64,000 bases of DNA from Streptomyces bacillaris (GTDB taxonomy: Bacteria > Actinomycetota > Actinomycetes > Streptomycetales > Streptomycetaceae). The stretch lies in NCBI RefSeq assembly GCF_003268675.1, contig NZ_CP029378.1, forward strand, positions 2,418,001 through 2,482,000, read 5' to 3'. A model generated the notes under the pieces. It was not told where the DNA came from. It ran no database searches and saw only the letters and a program-made list of their open reading frames with translations. This document shows positions 32,358-40,054 of this stretch, piece by piece (the stretch's first letter is position 1; each line of letters begins with the position of its first letter). Made by a program: the position numbers and the translations under genes.

Positions 32358-33214
32358 CCGCCGCACCGGCCCCCACCAGGGCGAAGACGTCCACCGCCTC
32401 CGCGAGGCAACCGCTCGGAACGCTGCTGCGGGCCCATCTCGCCTGCGCCCGGATGGAGTTCCGGGCCGCCCTCACCTACCGCACGGCCTATCTGTCGTCC
32501 TTCGTGATGATGCTCCTCCAGATCTGGCTGCTGACGGTGGTCTGGAAGGCCCTCTACGACGGCCGCGCGGAGGTGGACGGGCTCGGCCTCACCACCATGA
32601 CGGCGTACGCGACGCTGACGACGCTCCAGTACCAGCTGGTCAGCCCGTGGCGGTCCTCCCCCATCGACCAGCGGGTCCGGGAGGGCAAGGTCGCCGTGGA
32701 CCTGCTGCGGCCCGTCGGCTTCCCCGGGCAGATGCTCGCCGGCCAGCTCGGGTGGGCATCGGCCGCGGTCCCGGTCCTGCTGGTGGCCTTGCCGTTCGCG
32801 CTGGTGATCGGCGCCGGCCAGGCACCCGCCTCCGCAGCGGCGGGGTTCGCCTACCCCGTGGCGCTGGTCGGCGCGCTGCTCGTGAACCAGCTGCTCGGGC
32901 TGCTGCTCGGCCTGGTCTCCTTCTGGACCCTGGAGGTGAGCGGCGCCCTCATGGCCTACCGCTTCGTCGCACAGTTCTTCTCCGGGGCCCTGGTCCCGCT
33001 GTGGTTCATGCCAGGACCGGTCCGGGCCGCAGCGGAGTGGCTGCCCTTCCAGGCCACCGCGTACACCCCGGCTGCCGTCTACCTGGGCCAGGTCGAGGGC
33101 CCGGGCATCGTGGCCGCCCTCGGGGTCCAGCTCGCGTGGATCGGCGCGCTCGGCGCCCTGGCCGCGTTCGTCTGGTCGCGCGCCCGGCGCCGCGTCATGT
33201 CGCAGGGGGGCTGA
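32354..33214 (+). CDS. ABC-2 exporter, permease 1 (DUF990/COG4587 type)
   Basis: A 286-residue permease with six membrane segments, such as TYRTAYLSSFVMMLLQIWLL (about 41-60), VPVLLVALPFALVIGAG and YPVALVGALLVNQLLGLLLG. The IDQRVREGKVAVDLLRPVGF element (about 100-119) is typical of this permease family, where it contacts the ATPase. It probably pairs with the permease encoded next to form a heterodimeric channel. Confidence 0.85.
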   Translation: MTAAPAPTRAKTSTASARQPLGTLLRAHLACARMEFRAALTYRTAYLSSFVMMLLQIWLLTVVWKALYDGRAEVDGLGLTTMTAYATLTTLQYQLVSPWRSSPIDQRVREGKVAVDLLRPVGFPGQMLAGQLGWASAAVPVLLVALPFALVIGAGQAPASAAAGFAYPVALVGALLVNQLLGLLLGLVSFWTLEVSGALMAYRFVAQFFSGALVPLWFMPGPVRAAAEWLPFQATAYTPAAVYLGQVEGPGIVAALGVQLAWIGALGALAAFVWSRARRRVMSQGG

Positions 33215-33220
33215 GGGGCG

Positions 33221-34021
33221 ATGCGAGGTCCACGGGTCTATCTGCTGCTGGCCGGTGCGGCGTTCCGGGCCGAGTTCCAGTACCGGAGCAACCTGCTCAT
33301 CAACATCGTCGGCGGCCTGTTCTACCAGGGCGTCGGGCTGGCCTTCATCTGGGCGGTGCTGGACCGCTTCGGGCAGGTCGGCGGCTGGGGACTGGGCGAG
33401 ATCGCCTTCCTCTACGGGATCAGGCTGACCGCCCACGGCCTGTGGCTGCTCCCCGGTCACCAGCTGATCCACGTCGACGAGGTCGTCATCGAGGGCGAGT
33501 ACGACCGCTATCTCGTCCGCCCGGTGTCGCCGCTGGTCCAGCTCCTCACCCGCAGGGTGCGGCTCAGCTCCCTCGGCGACCTGGCGGGCGGAGTGGTCCT
33601 CCTGTCCATCGCCTCGGCCTCCGCCCCGGTCGACTGGTCACCGGGGGCCGTCGGCTTCCTCGTGCTCGCGGTGATGGGCGGTGCGCTGGTGGAAGGCTCC
33701 CTGCAACTGGCCGCCTCCGCACTGGTCTTCCGGATGAAGAGGGTCTCCCCCATCAAGTTCGCCATCGACATGATCTTCAGCGACTTCGGCAACTACCCGC
33801 TGAAGATCTTCGGCCCCGTGGCCGGCTTCGGGCTGACCTTCGTCTTCCCCCTGGCCTTCGTCGCCTACCTGCCGGCGACCGTGCTGATGAACCGGGGCGA
33901 GGAACTCGCCGTCCCCGAATGGCTCGCCTGGGGCGCTCCGGCCATCGGTGTCGTGCTCATGTACGCCGCGTACCGCTTCTGGGAACGGCAGTCCCGCCAC
34001 TACGAGAGCAGCGGGCACTGA
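33221..34021 (+). CDS. ABC-2 exporter, permease 2 (DUF990/COG3694 type)
   Basis: A 266-residue permease, again with six segments. IEGEYDRYLVRPVSPLVQLL (about 87-106) corresponds to the coupling element of permease 1, showing the two are paralogues. Segments include SNLLINIVGGLFYQGVGLAF and GLTFVFPLAFVAYLPATVLM. It starts six bases after permease 1 and ends the operon; the block behind it is accessory. Confidence 0.85.
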   Translation: MRGPRVYLLLAGAAFRAEFQYRSNLLINIVGGLFYQGVGLAFIWAVLDRFGQVGGWGLGEIAFLYGIRLTAHGLWLLPGHQLIHVDEVVIEGEYDRYLVRPVSPLVQLLTRRVRLSSLGDLAGGVVLLSIASASAPVDWSPGAVGFLVLAVMGGALVEGSLQLAASALVFRMKRVSPIKFAIDMIFSDFGNYPLKIFGPVAGFGLTFVFPLAFVAYLPATVLMNRGEELAVPEWLAWGAPAIGVVLMYAAYRFWERQSRHYESSGH

Positions 34022-34100
34022 GCGGGGCGCCGCCGGGGCCGCGGAACGTCCTGCCCTGCGCGCGGGCGTCGGGGCAGGACGCTGCTGAGAACCGCGCCCG

Positions 34101-34317
34101 TCAGGCGGGGTCGAACGCCCCGGCCCGTACGCCGGAGACGGACGCGGAGAACGCGGCGGTACGGACGTCGACCACCGGGCCGTCCACACCTGCGAGTCGC
34201 GGACCGGGACGATGCCACGTGGGGCTACGAGGTTGGCGGCGACCTCAACGCAGTCACCGCCGTTGTCGCTGGACGAAGAGGTGACCACCGCGGGAGCTGG
34301 GTCACCGTGCAAGGCCC
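34101..34317 (-). pseudogene. DUF397-type gene, frameshifted
   Basis: The N-terminal part reads VVTSSSSDNGGDCVEVAANL and GIVPVRDSQV, the standard DUF397 core (NGG-CVEVA then VRDS). A frameshift follows directly: in the next frame the expected ending DGPVVDVRTAAFSASVSGVR appears, closing with AFDPA and a stop at 34101. Two extra bases (TG) or one missing base in the CAGGTGTGGAC stretch explain it. DUF397 proteins normally accompany XRE regulators of the WhiJ type; none is present here, so this looks like a decayed remnant. Confidence 0.7.
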
Positions 34318-34384
34318 TTCCGCAGCAGAAGGCCCCACCACGCACGGCACGACGGCACCGGGGAGCCTCCAGCCGTTGGGGTCC

Positions 34385-35146
34385 TCACGCGTCGAAGTCG
34401 TACTCCAGGACGTAGGCCGCCGCGTCCAGGACCATTTCGTTGACCTCCACAGGGCGTCGGTCCTGCTCAGCGAACGCCGTCCGGCAGACGAGCATGACGG
34501 GCGTCCCGGCCGGAAGGCCCAGCCTCGACGCCTCCTCCGGCAGAGGCATACGGGAGCGGATCTCCTCCCGGAAGTGGACCGGCCGGTGGCCCAGTTCGGC
34601 CAGCCGCGCGTAGGTCCCTCCCGGTCCCGTGTCCTGCTGGGTAATTGCCGAGCCATCGACCAGGGACGCGGGGAGGTACGAGGTCGACAGCAGCACCGGC
34701 TTGCCTTCGAGGACAAACCGCCGACTCCTGGTCCAGACGCTCTCCCCCGCTCCGACGCCGAGCACCTTCGCCACACTCTCCGGGGCGACTCCCTCGCGCA
34801 CCTCCACCTGGTCCACCACCAGGTCCCGACCGCCGAGGTCCGCTTCCCAGACAGAACGGCCGGACCCCCACTGCTCGCTCGCCAGCCGCTGAATCCCACG
34901 ACGTCTGAGCGGCTGGAAGGCCCGAACGAAGACGCCCGCGCCCTTCCGCGCTTCAGTCAGCCCTTCGCTCTGGAGCACGCCCAGCGCCTGCCGAACCGTC
35001 ATGCGCGCTACACCGTACTGCGCCATGAGGTCGTTCTCGCCGGGAAGACGGCTCCCCGCTCCCCATACTCCCGACCGGATCTCCGCCTTCAAGGCGTTCG
35101 CGATCCGCTGGTACTTGGGCTCACGGCGGCTGGCGTCGGTGGCCAT
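34385..35146 (-). CDS. GntR-family transcriptional regulator (HutC/UTRA type)
   Basis: A 253-residue regulator. The winged HTH is KYQRIANALKAEIRSGVWGA, LPGENDLMAQYGVARMTVRQ and LGVLQSEGLTEARKGAGVFV (about 11-79); the UTRA domain follows, with FVLEGKPVLLSTSYLPASLV and LGLPAGTPVMLVCRTAFAEQ. The ATG at 35146 was chosen over 35191 because the protein then begins just ahead of the HTH, as usual. It is divergent from the small-gene/A-B/SMI1 operon, and a strong dyad in the gap is its likely operator. The effector ligand is unknown. Confidence 0.88.
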   Translation of the reverse strand: MATDASRREPKYQRIANALKAEIRSGVWGAGSRLPGENDLMAQYGVARMTVRQALGVLQSEGLTEARKGAGVFVRAFQPLRRRGIQRLASEQWGSGRSVWEADLGGRDLVVDQVEVREGVAPESVAKVLGVGAGESVWTRSRRFVLEGKPVLLSTSYLPASLVDGSAITQQDTGPGGTYARLAELGHRPVHFREEIRSRMPLPEEASRLGLPAGTPVMLVCRTAFAEQDRRPVEVNEMVLDAAAYVLEYDFDA

Positions 35147-35327
35147 CAACGGGTTCCTCTCCTTTCCGGACAGCTTAGGCCCGCCCATCACTCACGCGAC
35201 ATCCGGGCAGGCCACGTGAGCCGGTCGGCTGCCCTCCCCTGGGCGGTTTGCAGGTGGGGCGTGAGTCGAATCACGCCCCACCTACCCAGATGCGAACAGC
35301 AGAGCTACACGAATGCAAGCCGATCAA

Positions 35328-35367
35328 TTGACATCTCTAGAGATGTTTAGTTCTCTAGAGATGTCAA
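35328..35367. promoter_or_regulatory. Dyad operator and promoter in the GntR-operon gap
   Basis: ttgacatctctagag (35328-35342) and ctctagagatgtcaa (35353-35367) are perfect 15-base inverted repeats. Each arm overlaps a ctctagagatgt palindrome, giving two CTCTAGAG half-palindromes 20 bases apart. TTGACA at the left edge can serve as a -35. The gap between the GntR gene and the next gene (35147-35440, 294 bases) holds nothing else obvious. Most likely the GntR protein binds here and controls both directions. Confidence 0.75.
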
Positions 35368-35440
35368 TGGATTCGACCCCACTTCGAGCGACGCCACCTG
35401 CCGCCGGGCAGGTACGCCTGGATGGTATGAGGAGCGATCG

Positions 35441-35701
35441 ATGTACGGCGTGAACGCGTACCCGAATACTGCGGGACCTCCCGAACTCCCCGCCCTGGGA
35501 ACCCTCCTGGTCGACACCAGCAGCGACAACCGCGTAGGCGAGTTCCGCGGGGTCGCAGGCTTCTACTGGTCGCTGCGCCCCATGGGCGGCGGCACCGAGT
35601 GGGAGGTCGAACCCCGATACGTACGCCCTCCGTCGCCGATAGAACAGCTCCGCGCCCGCACCGCCCGCGCCAACGCCCGCAGCCGGGGGGAGTTCCTGTG
35701 A
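35441..35701 (+). CDS. Small unknown protein, first gene of the A-B operon, 86 aa
   Basis: The protein reads YPNTAGPPELPALGTLLVDT, VGEFRGVAGFYWSLRPMGGG and TEWEVEPRYVRPPSPIEQLR, ending in a basic helix (ARTARANARSRGEFL). Short proteins with 'GTLLVDTxxxxVGEF-G--GPxWxLRPxGGGxEWEV' are common in Streptomyces behind GntR or XRE regulators, as I recall, and have no known role. GAGGAGCGATCG gives a good ribosome-binding site. Its TGA overlaps the next GTG. Confidence 0.7.
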   Translation: MYGVNAYPNTAGPPELPALGTLLVDTSSDNRVGEFRGVAGFYWSLRPMGGGTEWEVEPRYVRPPSPIEQLRARTARANARSRGEFL

Positions 35702-35940
35702 GCGGCTTCCTTGCCCGGTTACGGGACCGGCTCACCCAGACCCGCCGGCGTCAGGCCCTCCCACCGCTCGGCGAACTCGTCCGCATCGAGACAGACCCCG
35801 CCTACCGGGCCCTGTTCCTCGCCCAGCTGGACGCCGCCCTCGACGCACACCACACCGCCGCCGTGGCGGAGATCGAGGCGGCGGCCGAACGCCTCCGGGC
35901 CCTCCTCCGCTCCCCCGCCGACCACGAGCGTGCCGCGTGA
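35698..35940 (+). CDS. Small unknown protein, 80 aa
   Basis: Starts GTG at 35698 within the previous stop (GTGA). Almost all helical: FLARLRDRLTQTRRRQALPP, LGELVRIETDPAYRALFLAQ and AAVAEIEAAAERLRALLRSP. The heptad-like Leu/Ala spacing in the second half suggests a coiled coil. No membrane segment or known motif. It ends in GTGA overlap with the next gene. Confidence 0.6.
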   Translation: MSGFLARLRDRLTQTRRRQALPPLGELVRIETDPAYRALFLAQLDAALDAHHTAAVAEIEAAAERLRALLRSPADHERAA

Positions 35941-36329
35941 AGCGCGCCGCGTACGCCGCCGAGGTCACCCTCTCCGTCGGACAGCGCCACGCCTGCCTCG
36001 GCACCGCCACCGTACGCAACCGGCGCCTCGTCCTCCTCTGGCTCCGCCGCCAGGCCCTCCGCCTCGCCAACGCCCACGGCAATCCCGCACCCCCGGACAA
36101 CGATCCACCCCCGCCGACAACCACCGCCGACGTACCCCCCGTCCTCTTCCACAGCTCCGACGCACCCCAGACCCTGCGCCACTGGGCCACCACCGGACAA
36201 CTTCAGGACGACGCGATACGAACCCTGGAAGCGGGCTTCCCCCTCCACTTCACCGTCCTCGACCCCGCCGTCGGACTCAGCCTCACCCTCGCCGGATGGC
36301 ACACCACCCCCCGCCACCGCCACCCCTAA
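35937..36329 (+). CDS. Unknown protein, 130 aa
   Basis: GTG start at 35937 overlapping the previous stop. The N-terminus AAEVTLSVGQRHACLGTATV and RLVLLWLRRQALRLANAHG is followed by a Pro-rich linker (NPAPPDNDPPPPTTT) and a second part, VPPVLFHSSDAPQTLRHWAT then AGFPLHFTVLDPAVGLSLTL. It looks like a two-part protein with no recognised family. The final FTVLDPAVGLSLTLAGW faintly recalls the TDP endings of the A and B proteins, but this was not enough to group it with them. Confidence 0.55.
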   Translation: MKRAAYAAEVTLSVGQRHACLGTATVRNRRLVLLWLRRQALRLANAHGNPAPPDNDPPPPTTTADVPPVLFHSSDAPQTLRHWATTGQLQDDAIRTLEAGFPLHFTVLDPAVGLSLTLAGWHTTPRHRHP

Positions 36330-36352
36330 CCCCTCCGACAGAAGAGACCCCC

Positions 36353-36763
36353 GTGCTGCAATGCACCGCCCTGACCCGGATCCCCCTCGACGACACCCTC
36401 ACCGCGCTCCTCACCCTGCCCGGCGAACCCCACACCCCCACCCCCTACGCCCTCTGCGAACTCGGCGAACACCACGCCCCCACCCACCACGCGGCCCTCC
36501 TCCGCCCCGCCGACAACCCCGACCACCCCGCCCTCTGGCTCTTCTGGACCACAACCCACACCCCCGACACCCCCACCCACCGCATCGACACCGCCCCCTG
36601 GTGCCCCGCCACCCTCCACCACCTCACCACCGACGCCACCCTGCCCTGCTCCCTCTACCACCAGCACCCCACCGGCCACTCCTGGGACATCACCGACCCC
36701 CTCGCAGACCTCATCGCCGGAACACTCACCACCGACGACCCGCAAGGCCGACCCCACCCATGA
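36353..36763 (+). CDS. Unknown conserved protein, 'A' member of the duplicated pair (copy 2)
   Basis: A 136-residue homologue of the protein encoded at 4278. Aligned blocks are LQCTALTRIP / LQCTAVTDLP, YALCELGEHH / FVLCELAEHD, HAALL / HASYL, ALWLFWTT / DLWFICTG and HSWDITDPLADLI / HSFFVTDPLRELI. The protein is rich in His, Pro and Thr because the DNA is extremely C-rich on this strand (long ccacccc runs), unlike copy 1. GTG start at 36353 behind gaagag. Its stop overlaps the B gene (ATGA). Confidence 0.65.
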   Translation: MLQCTALTRIPLDDTLTALLTLPGEPHTPTPYALCELGEHHAPTHHAALLRPADNPDHPALWLFWTTTHTPDTPTHRIDTAPWCPATLHHLTTDATLPCSLYHQHPTGHSWDITDPLADLIAGTLTTDDPQGRPHP

Positions 36764-37200
36764 AGCCGACCCCCCCCATGAACCAGTGCACCGCCCTCGC
36801 CCTCCTCCCGCCCCCCGACCACCTCATCGCCCTCGCACCCCCCGGACACCGCCCCGAAACCGGACACGTCCTCTGCGAACTCGCCACCGACCACGACGGC
36901 CACCACGCCGCCCTCCTCTGGGACGAAGGCGGACGCCCCGGCAGCGCCGTCTGGGTCCACTGGCAGGCCCCCGGACCCGCCCGGCTCACCCCGCTCCCCT
37001 GGTGCCCCACACGCAACCCCCGTAACGCGGCGAACGAAGCCTGCGAACTGTTCGCCGCACACCCCTCCCCCCACAGCTGGGACATCACCGACCCCACCCA
37101 CACCGCCATCACCCACCACCTCACCCACCAACACCCCCACCTCTTCCCCCAGCCCAGAGACAGGGGGAGCAGCGGGGCCCAGGAGCCGGATCTTGCATGA
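36760..37200 (+). CDS. Unknown conserved protein, 'B' member of the duplicated pair (copy 2)
   Basis: A 146-residue homologue of the protein at 3794: NQCTALALLPPPDHLIAL / NKCTTVALFDPPDWIVAL, HVLCELATDHDGHHAALLWD / HLFCELGEDHDDDHAAMLWD, and GGRPGSAVW in both, then HSWDITDP / HAWDVTDR. The A and B proteins share the CTA start, the CEL-x2-(D)H-HA block and the final WD(I/V)TD, so one arose from the other. Start and stop both overlap neighbours (ATGA each side), binding it into one operon with A and the SMI1 gene. Confidence 0.65.
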   Translation: MKPTPPMNQCTALALLPPPDHLIALAPPGHRPETGHVLCELATDHDGHHAALLWDEGGRPGSAVWVHWQAPGPARLTPLPWCPTRNPRNAANEACELFAAHPSPHSWDITDPTHTAITHHLTHQHPHLFPQPRDRGSSGAQEPDLA

Positions 37201-37802
37201 TGACCGGCATGAACACAGAAACCTGTGCCCCGGCCGAGTCGGCCGCCCTTCACGAGGTCATCGCGTCCCGCCCCGAGGCGGTGCCGCCTCTCGGCTGGGG
37301 AGCGGTGCGGGCCTTCGAGGCGGAGCACCGTGTCGTGCTCCCGGAGCCGTACCGCACCTTCGTGGCGGAGATGGCCGACGGGCTGCGCGCGGGGCCGCCC
37401 TACGACGGGCTGCTGCCTCTCGCGCAGACACCTTCGGACTGGGGATCGGGCCGTCCCGACCGCCTGCTCTCCGAGCCCTTTCCGCTCGCGGAGGCGTGGC
37501 TGTGGGAGGCGGAGGAGGGTGAAGCGGAGCTGTCGGAGGAGGAGTACCAGCAGTGCGAGGACCGGAGGAGCCCGGTCTTCGACCACGGTTCGCTACTGCT
37601 GGGCACCGATGGCTGCGGCATGTACTGGCACCTGATCGTCACCGGCCCGGAGCGCGGTCACGTCTGGCTGATCGACGAGAACGGCGCGATACCCTTCGGC
37701 ACCCGGCCGGGTACCTCTCTCATGCCGGGCACGCCCGGTTTCGCGGGGTGGGTGACCCACTGGGCCCAGGGCCGACCCTGGTTCGGAGAAGAGGACGGGT
37801 GA
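37197..37802 (+). CDS. SMI1/KNR4 family (SUKH-1) protein, 201 aa
   Basis: The SUKH-1 fold is seen in LGWGAVRAFEAEHRVVLPEP, YRTFVAEMADGLRAGPPYDG and LLPLAQ (about residues 36-80), the classic 'xLPxxYxxF...G---GP--GL--L' pattern. HGSLLLGTDGCGMYWHLIV (about 130-148) is the typical second block. SUKH proteins often act as immunity against bacterial toxins, but stand-alone forms also occur. Coupled to the B gene by ATGA, it ends the GntR-controlled operon. No toxin gene is seen. Its 3' end overlaps a minus-strand open frame. Confidence 0.85.
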   Translation: MMTGMNTETCAPAESAALHEVIASRPEAVPPLGWGAVRAFEAEHRVVLPEPYRTFVAEMADGLRAGPPYDGLLPLAQTPSDWGSGRPDRLLSEPFPLAEAWLWEAEEGEAELSEEEYQQCEDRRSPVFDHGSLLLGTDGCGMYWHLIVTGPERGHVWLIDENGAIPFGTRPGTSLMPGTPGFAGWVTHWAQGRPWFGEEDG

Positions 37803-38024
37803 CCCTGGGGCCCCTAGGCCTTCGCCCAACTCCGCCCGTTCAGGCGCCGCGTGACCCCGCCGGGTCGCGCGGCGCCTTCCGTTTTCCGCGGGCGCCGCCT
37901 CCCTCCGCTCGGCATCGCGCAGTTGGCGGGTGATGCGGCGCTCGCGGGCGAAGCCGATGGCGGCCGGGAGGGCGACGAAGGCGAAGAGGGCGGTCACCGT
38001 GAGGTAGTCCAGGAAGAGGTTCAT
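37593..38024 (-). CDS. Small membrane protein with an uncertain 3' end
   Basis: Only the first 55 residues look genuine: MNLFLDYLTVTALFAFVALP and AAIGFARERRITRQLRDAER, one membrane helix and a basic cytosolic stretch. Beyond residue 60 the frame runs through a strong hairpin (37842-37877) and then antisense to the SMI1 gene, where its composition looks like a shadow. Probably the original stop was lost when the accessory block was joined here, or the gene ends near the hairpin by a frameshift. It is divergent from the AraC-type gene with 81 bases between. Confidence 0.4.
   Translation of the reverse strand: MNLFLDYLTVTALFAFVALPAAIGFARERRITRQLRDAERREAAPAENGRRRATRRGHAAPERAELGEGLGAPGSPVLFSEPGSALGPVGHPPRETGRARHERGTRPGAEGYRAVLVDQPDVTALRAGDDQVPVHAAAIGAQQ
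37842..37877. terminator. Terminator after the SMI1 gene
   Basis: Arms aggcgccgcg (37842-37851) and cgcggcgcct (37868-37877), with an inner gacc/ggtc pair extending the stem. It follows the operon end by 40 bases and may work in both directions. Confidence 0.75.
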
Positions 38025-38105
38025 GGCTCCACCCTCGTCCGCCCGGGCACTTTTCGTCAGTGGCAGCACTGCCATGCAGCATCGAATTACTGCCACACTG
38101 TCTCC

Positions 38106-39101
38106 ATGCTGCACAACGTCGCCGTCCTACTGCTCGACGAGGTCCATCCCTTCGAACTCGGCGTGCTGAGCGAGGTCTTCGGGCTGGACCGTGGCGAAGA
38201 GGGCCTGCCCGTCCACGACTTCGCCGTCGTCTCCGCCGAGGGGCCGGTGCTCAGCACCCACGCGGGGTTCACCATCAGTACGCCCCACGGCCTGGAGCGG
38301 CTGGAGGAGGCCGACCTCGTCGCCGTGCCGGCGGGCAGCCGCTTCATGGAGCGGGAGTATCCCGACGAGGTGCTGGACGCGCTGCGTCGGGCCGTGGAGC
38401 GCGGGGCACGGGTGCTGAGCGTCTGTTCGGGGGCGTACGTTCTCGGGGCGGCGGGGCTGCTGGACGGGCGCCGCTGCACCACGCACTGGCGCCATGCGGC
38501 GGAGCTGGCGCGCCGCTATCCGAAGGCGATCGTGGAGCCGGACGTGCTGTACGTGGACGAGGGGTCCGTGATCACCTCGGCCGGGACCGCGTCGGGCATC
38601 GACGCCTGCCTCCACCTGGTGCGCCAGGCGTACGGGCAGGACGCGGCCAACACCATCGCCCGGCGGATGGTGGTGCCGCCGCACCGGGACGGCGGGCAGG
38701 CGCAGTACATCAACCGGCCGCTCCCCCGGAACGCGTGCGACACCGTCGGCTCCACGCTGGCGTGGATGGAGAGCCACCTCGACCAGGAGATGTCGGTGGA
38801 GCAGCTGGCGGCGCTGGCGCACATGTCGCCGCGCACCTTCGCGCGCCGCTTCCAGCAGGAGACCGGGACGACGCCGTACCGCTGGCTACTGCGGCAGCGG
38901 GTGCTGCTGGCCCAGCATCTGCTGGAGACCTCGGACCGGACGATCGACACGATCGCCTCGCAGACGGGGTTCGGCACGGCGGCGACCCTGCGCCACCAGT
39001 TCGTACGGACGCTGGGGACGACCCCGAACGCGTACCGCCGGACCTTCCGGGGGCCGGGGGCGGGAGCGGGCCCGGAACGCGCGATGCCCGGCGTCGCCTG
39101 A
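38106..39101 (+). CDS. AraC-family regulator with DJ-1/PfpI-like domain (GlxA type; probable NrdS)
   Basis: A 331-residue regulator. The N-terminal about 190 residues are a DJ-1/PfpI-like domain (NVAVLLLDEVHPFELGVLSE, VLSVCSGAYVLGAAGLLDGR with the nucleophile-elbow Cys, CTTHWRHAAELARRYP). The C-terminal AraC HTH pair is EMSVEQLAALAHMSPRTFAR and RTIDTIASQTGFGTAATLRH. In S. coelicolor the third gene of the nrdABS operon encodes an AraC-like protein; family and neighbourhood make this its likely counterpart, now about 7 kb from nrdB and needing its own promoter. Confidence 0.85.
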   Translation: MLHNVAVLLLDEVHPFELGVLSEVFGLDRGEEGLPVHDFAVVSAEGPVLSTHAGFTISTPHGLERLEEADLVAVPAGSRFMEREYPDEVLDALRRAVERGARVLSVCSGAYVLGAAGLLDGRRCTTHWRHAAELARRYPKAIVEPDVLYVDEGSVITSAGTASGIDACLHLVRQAYGQDAANTIARRMVVPPHRDGGQAQYINRPLPRNACDTVGSTLAWMESHLDQEMSVEQLAALAHMSPRTFARRFQQETGTTPYRWLLRQRVLLAQHLLETSDRTIDTIASQTGFGTAATLRHQFVRTLGTTPNAYRRTFRGPGAGAGPERAMPGVA

Positions 39102-39150
39102 AGCTGAAGAGGCGGACGCCGGGCACGAGGGGCTGGCGGAGGGCTGGACG

Positions 39151-39888
39151 TCAGACGCCGCAGCTGGGGGCCGACCAGAAGCGGTTGGGGCCCTGGTTGA
39201 CGTGCACGTGGTCGTTGTGACCGCTGTAGCCCGGGCCGAGGATCCCGCGGAAGCCGTGGTAGCGGGCTTGCTTGGCCAGCGTGCACAGGGAGTGCGGCGA
39301 GGCGCCGAGGTCGACCGCGTCACCGTACATGTGGCGGCTGTTGGAGGCCCCGCCGACCGCCGCGTTGCAGGAGGCGGAGCGGAAGCCGCTGGTGACCCGG
39401 ATGGACTTGTCACCCAGCGCGTGGCGCAGCGCCTCCAGCTTCCACATGCTGCTCAGCGCGTTGGCCTTCGCCGTGCCCGCCGCGACCTTGCCGCCCGCCC
39501 AGGTGCTGTTGCACTTGTTCAGCTCGGGGTACGTGAAGTGGATCGGGGTGCAGTCGTTGTCCTGGAGCGCGTAGATCTTGGCCTGGGTGGCCGGGCCCGC
39601 GACCCCGTCGGCGGCCAGGCCGTAGGCCGCCTGGAACCGCTTGACGGCGGCGGTGGTGGCCGGGCCGTAGGAACCGTCGATCGCCAGCACGGAGTTGTAG
39701 CCGGGCCAGCCGGCGACCCGGATCTGGAGCTGCGTGACGTCGTTGCCGGTGGCCCCGGCCTTCAGCGTGCGGGTCCAGGTGTAGCAGCCGTCGGCCTGCG
39801 CGGGGCCCGCGGTCAGCACCGCCCCGCCCAACGCGAAAGTAATGGTCATGACAAGTCCGAGCAGAACGCGTGCGGCGCGTTTCAGCAT
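39151..39888 (-). CDS. Secreted M15A zinc D-Ala-D-Ala carboxypeptidase with peptidoglycan-binding domain
   Basis: A 245-residue exported cell-wall enzyme. A Sec signal peptide (AARVLLGLVMTITFALGGAV, cleaved after AQA near residue 32) precedes a PG_binding_1 domain (NDVTQLQIRVAGWPGY, AIDGSYGPATTAAVKRFQAA) and the peptidase domain, with zinc ligands in SRHMYGDAVDLG (His, Asp) and GHNDHVHVNQG (His). SGFRSASCNAAV is the standard M15 block. It resembles the Streptomyces albus G DD-carboxypeptidase. Confidence 0.92.
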   Translation of the reverse strand: MLKRAARVLLGLVMTITFALGGAVLTAGPAQADGCYTWTRTLKAGATGNDVTQLQIRVAGWPGYNSVLAIDGSYGPATTAAVKRFQAAYGLAADGVAGPATQAKIYALQDNDCTPIHFTYPELNKCNSTWAGGKVAAGTAKANALSSMWKLEALRHALGDKSIRVTSGFRSASCNAAVGGASNSRHMYGDAVDLGASPHSLCTLAKQARYHGFRGILGPGYSGHNDHVHVNQGPNRFWSAPSCGV

Positions 39889-40006
39889 GGGGCTCCCTCT
39901 CGATCACGGACGCTGTGGGGCGAGCCTGGCGCAGCGGGTCGACGCGCGTCAACTATCCACAGGTAAACGGCAGTTAGCTGCCACGCGTGGCGTACGGCCA
40001 CAGGAA

Positions 40007-40034
40007 AGGCGGTCCGGCCGACGCCGGACCGCCT
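40007..40034 (-). terminator. Terminator downstream of def
   Basis: Arms aggcggtccggc (40007-40018) and gccggaccgcct (40023-40034), 4-base loop, 21 bases past the def stop on the minus strand. Confidence 0.8.
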
Positions 40035-40054
40035 CATTCCGCAGGCGGGTGCCC

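Noticed and set aside
36300..37180. A possible CRISPR-like or tandem repeat array in the ccaccc-rich stretch
   Set aside because: The repetitiveness comes from His/Pro/Thr-rich coding (CAC/CCC/ACC codons) and has no regular spacing.
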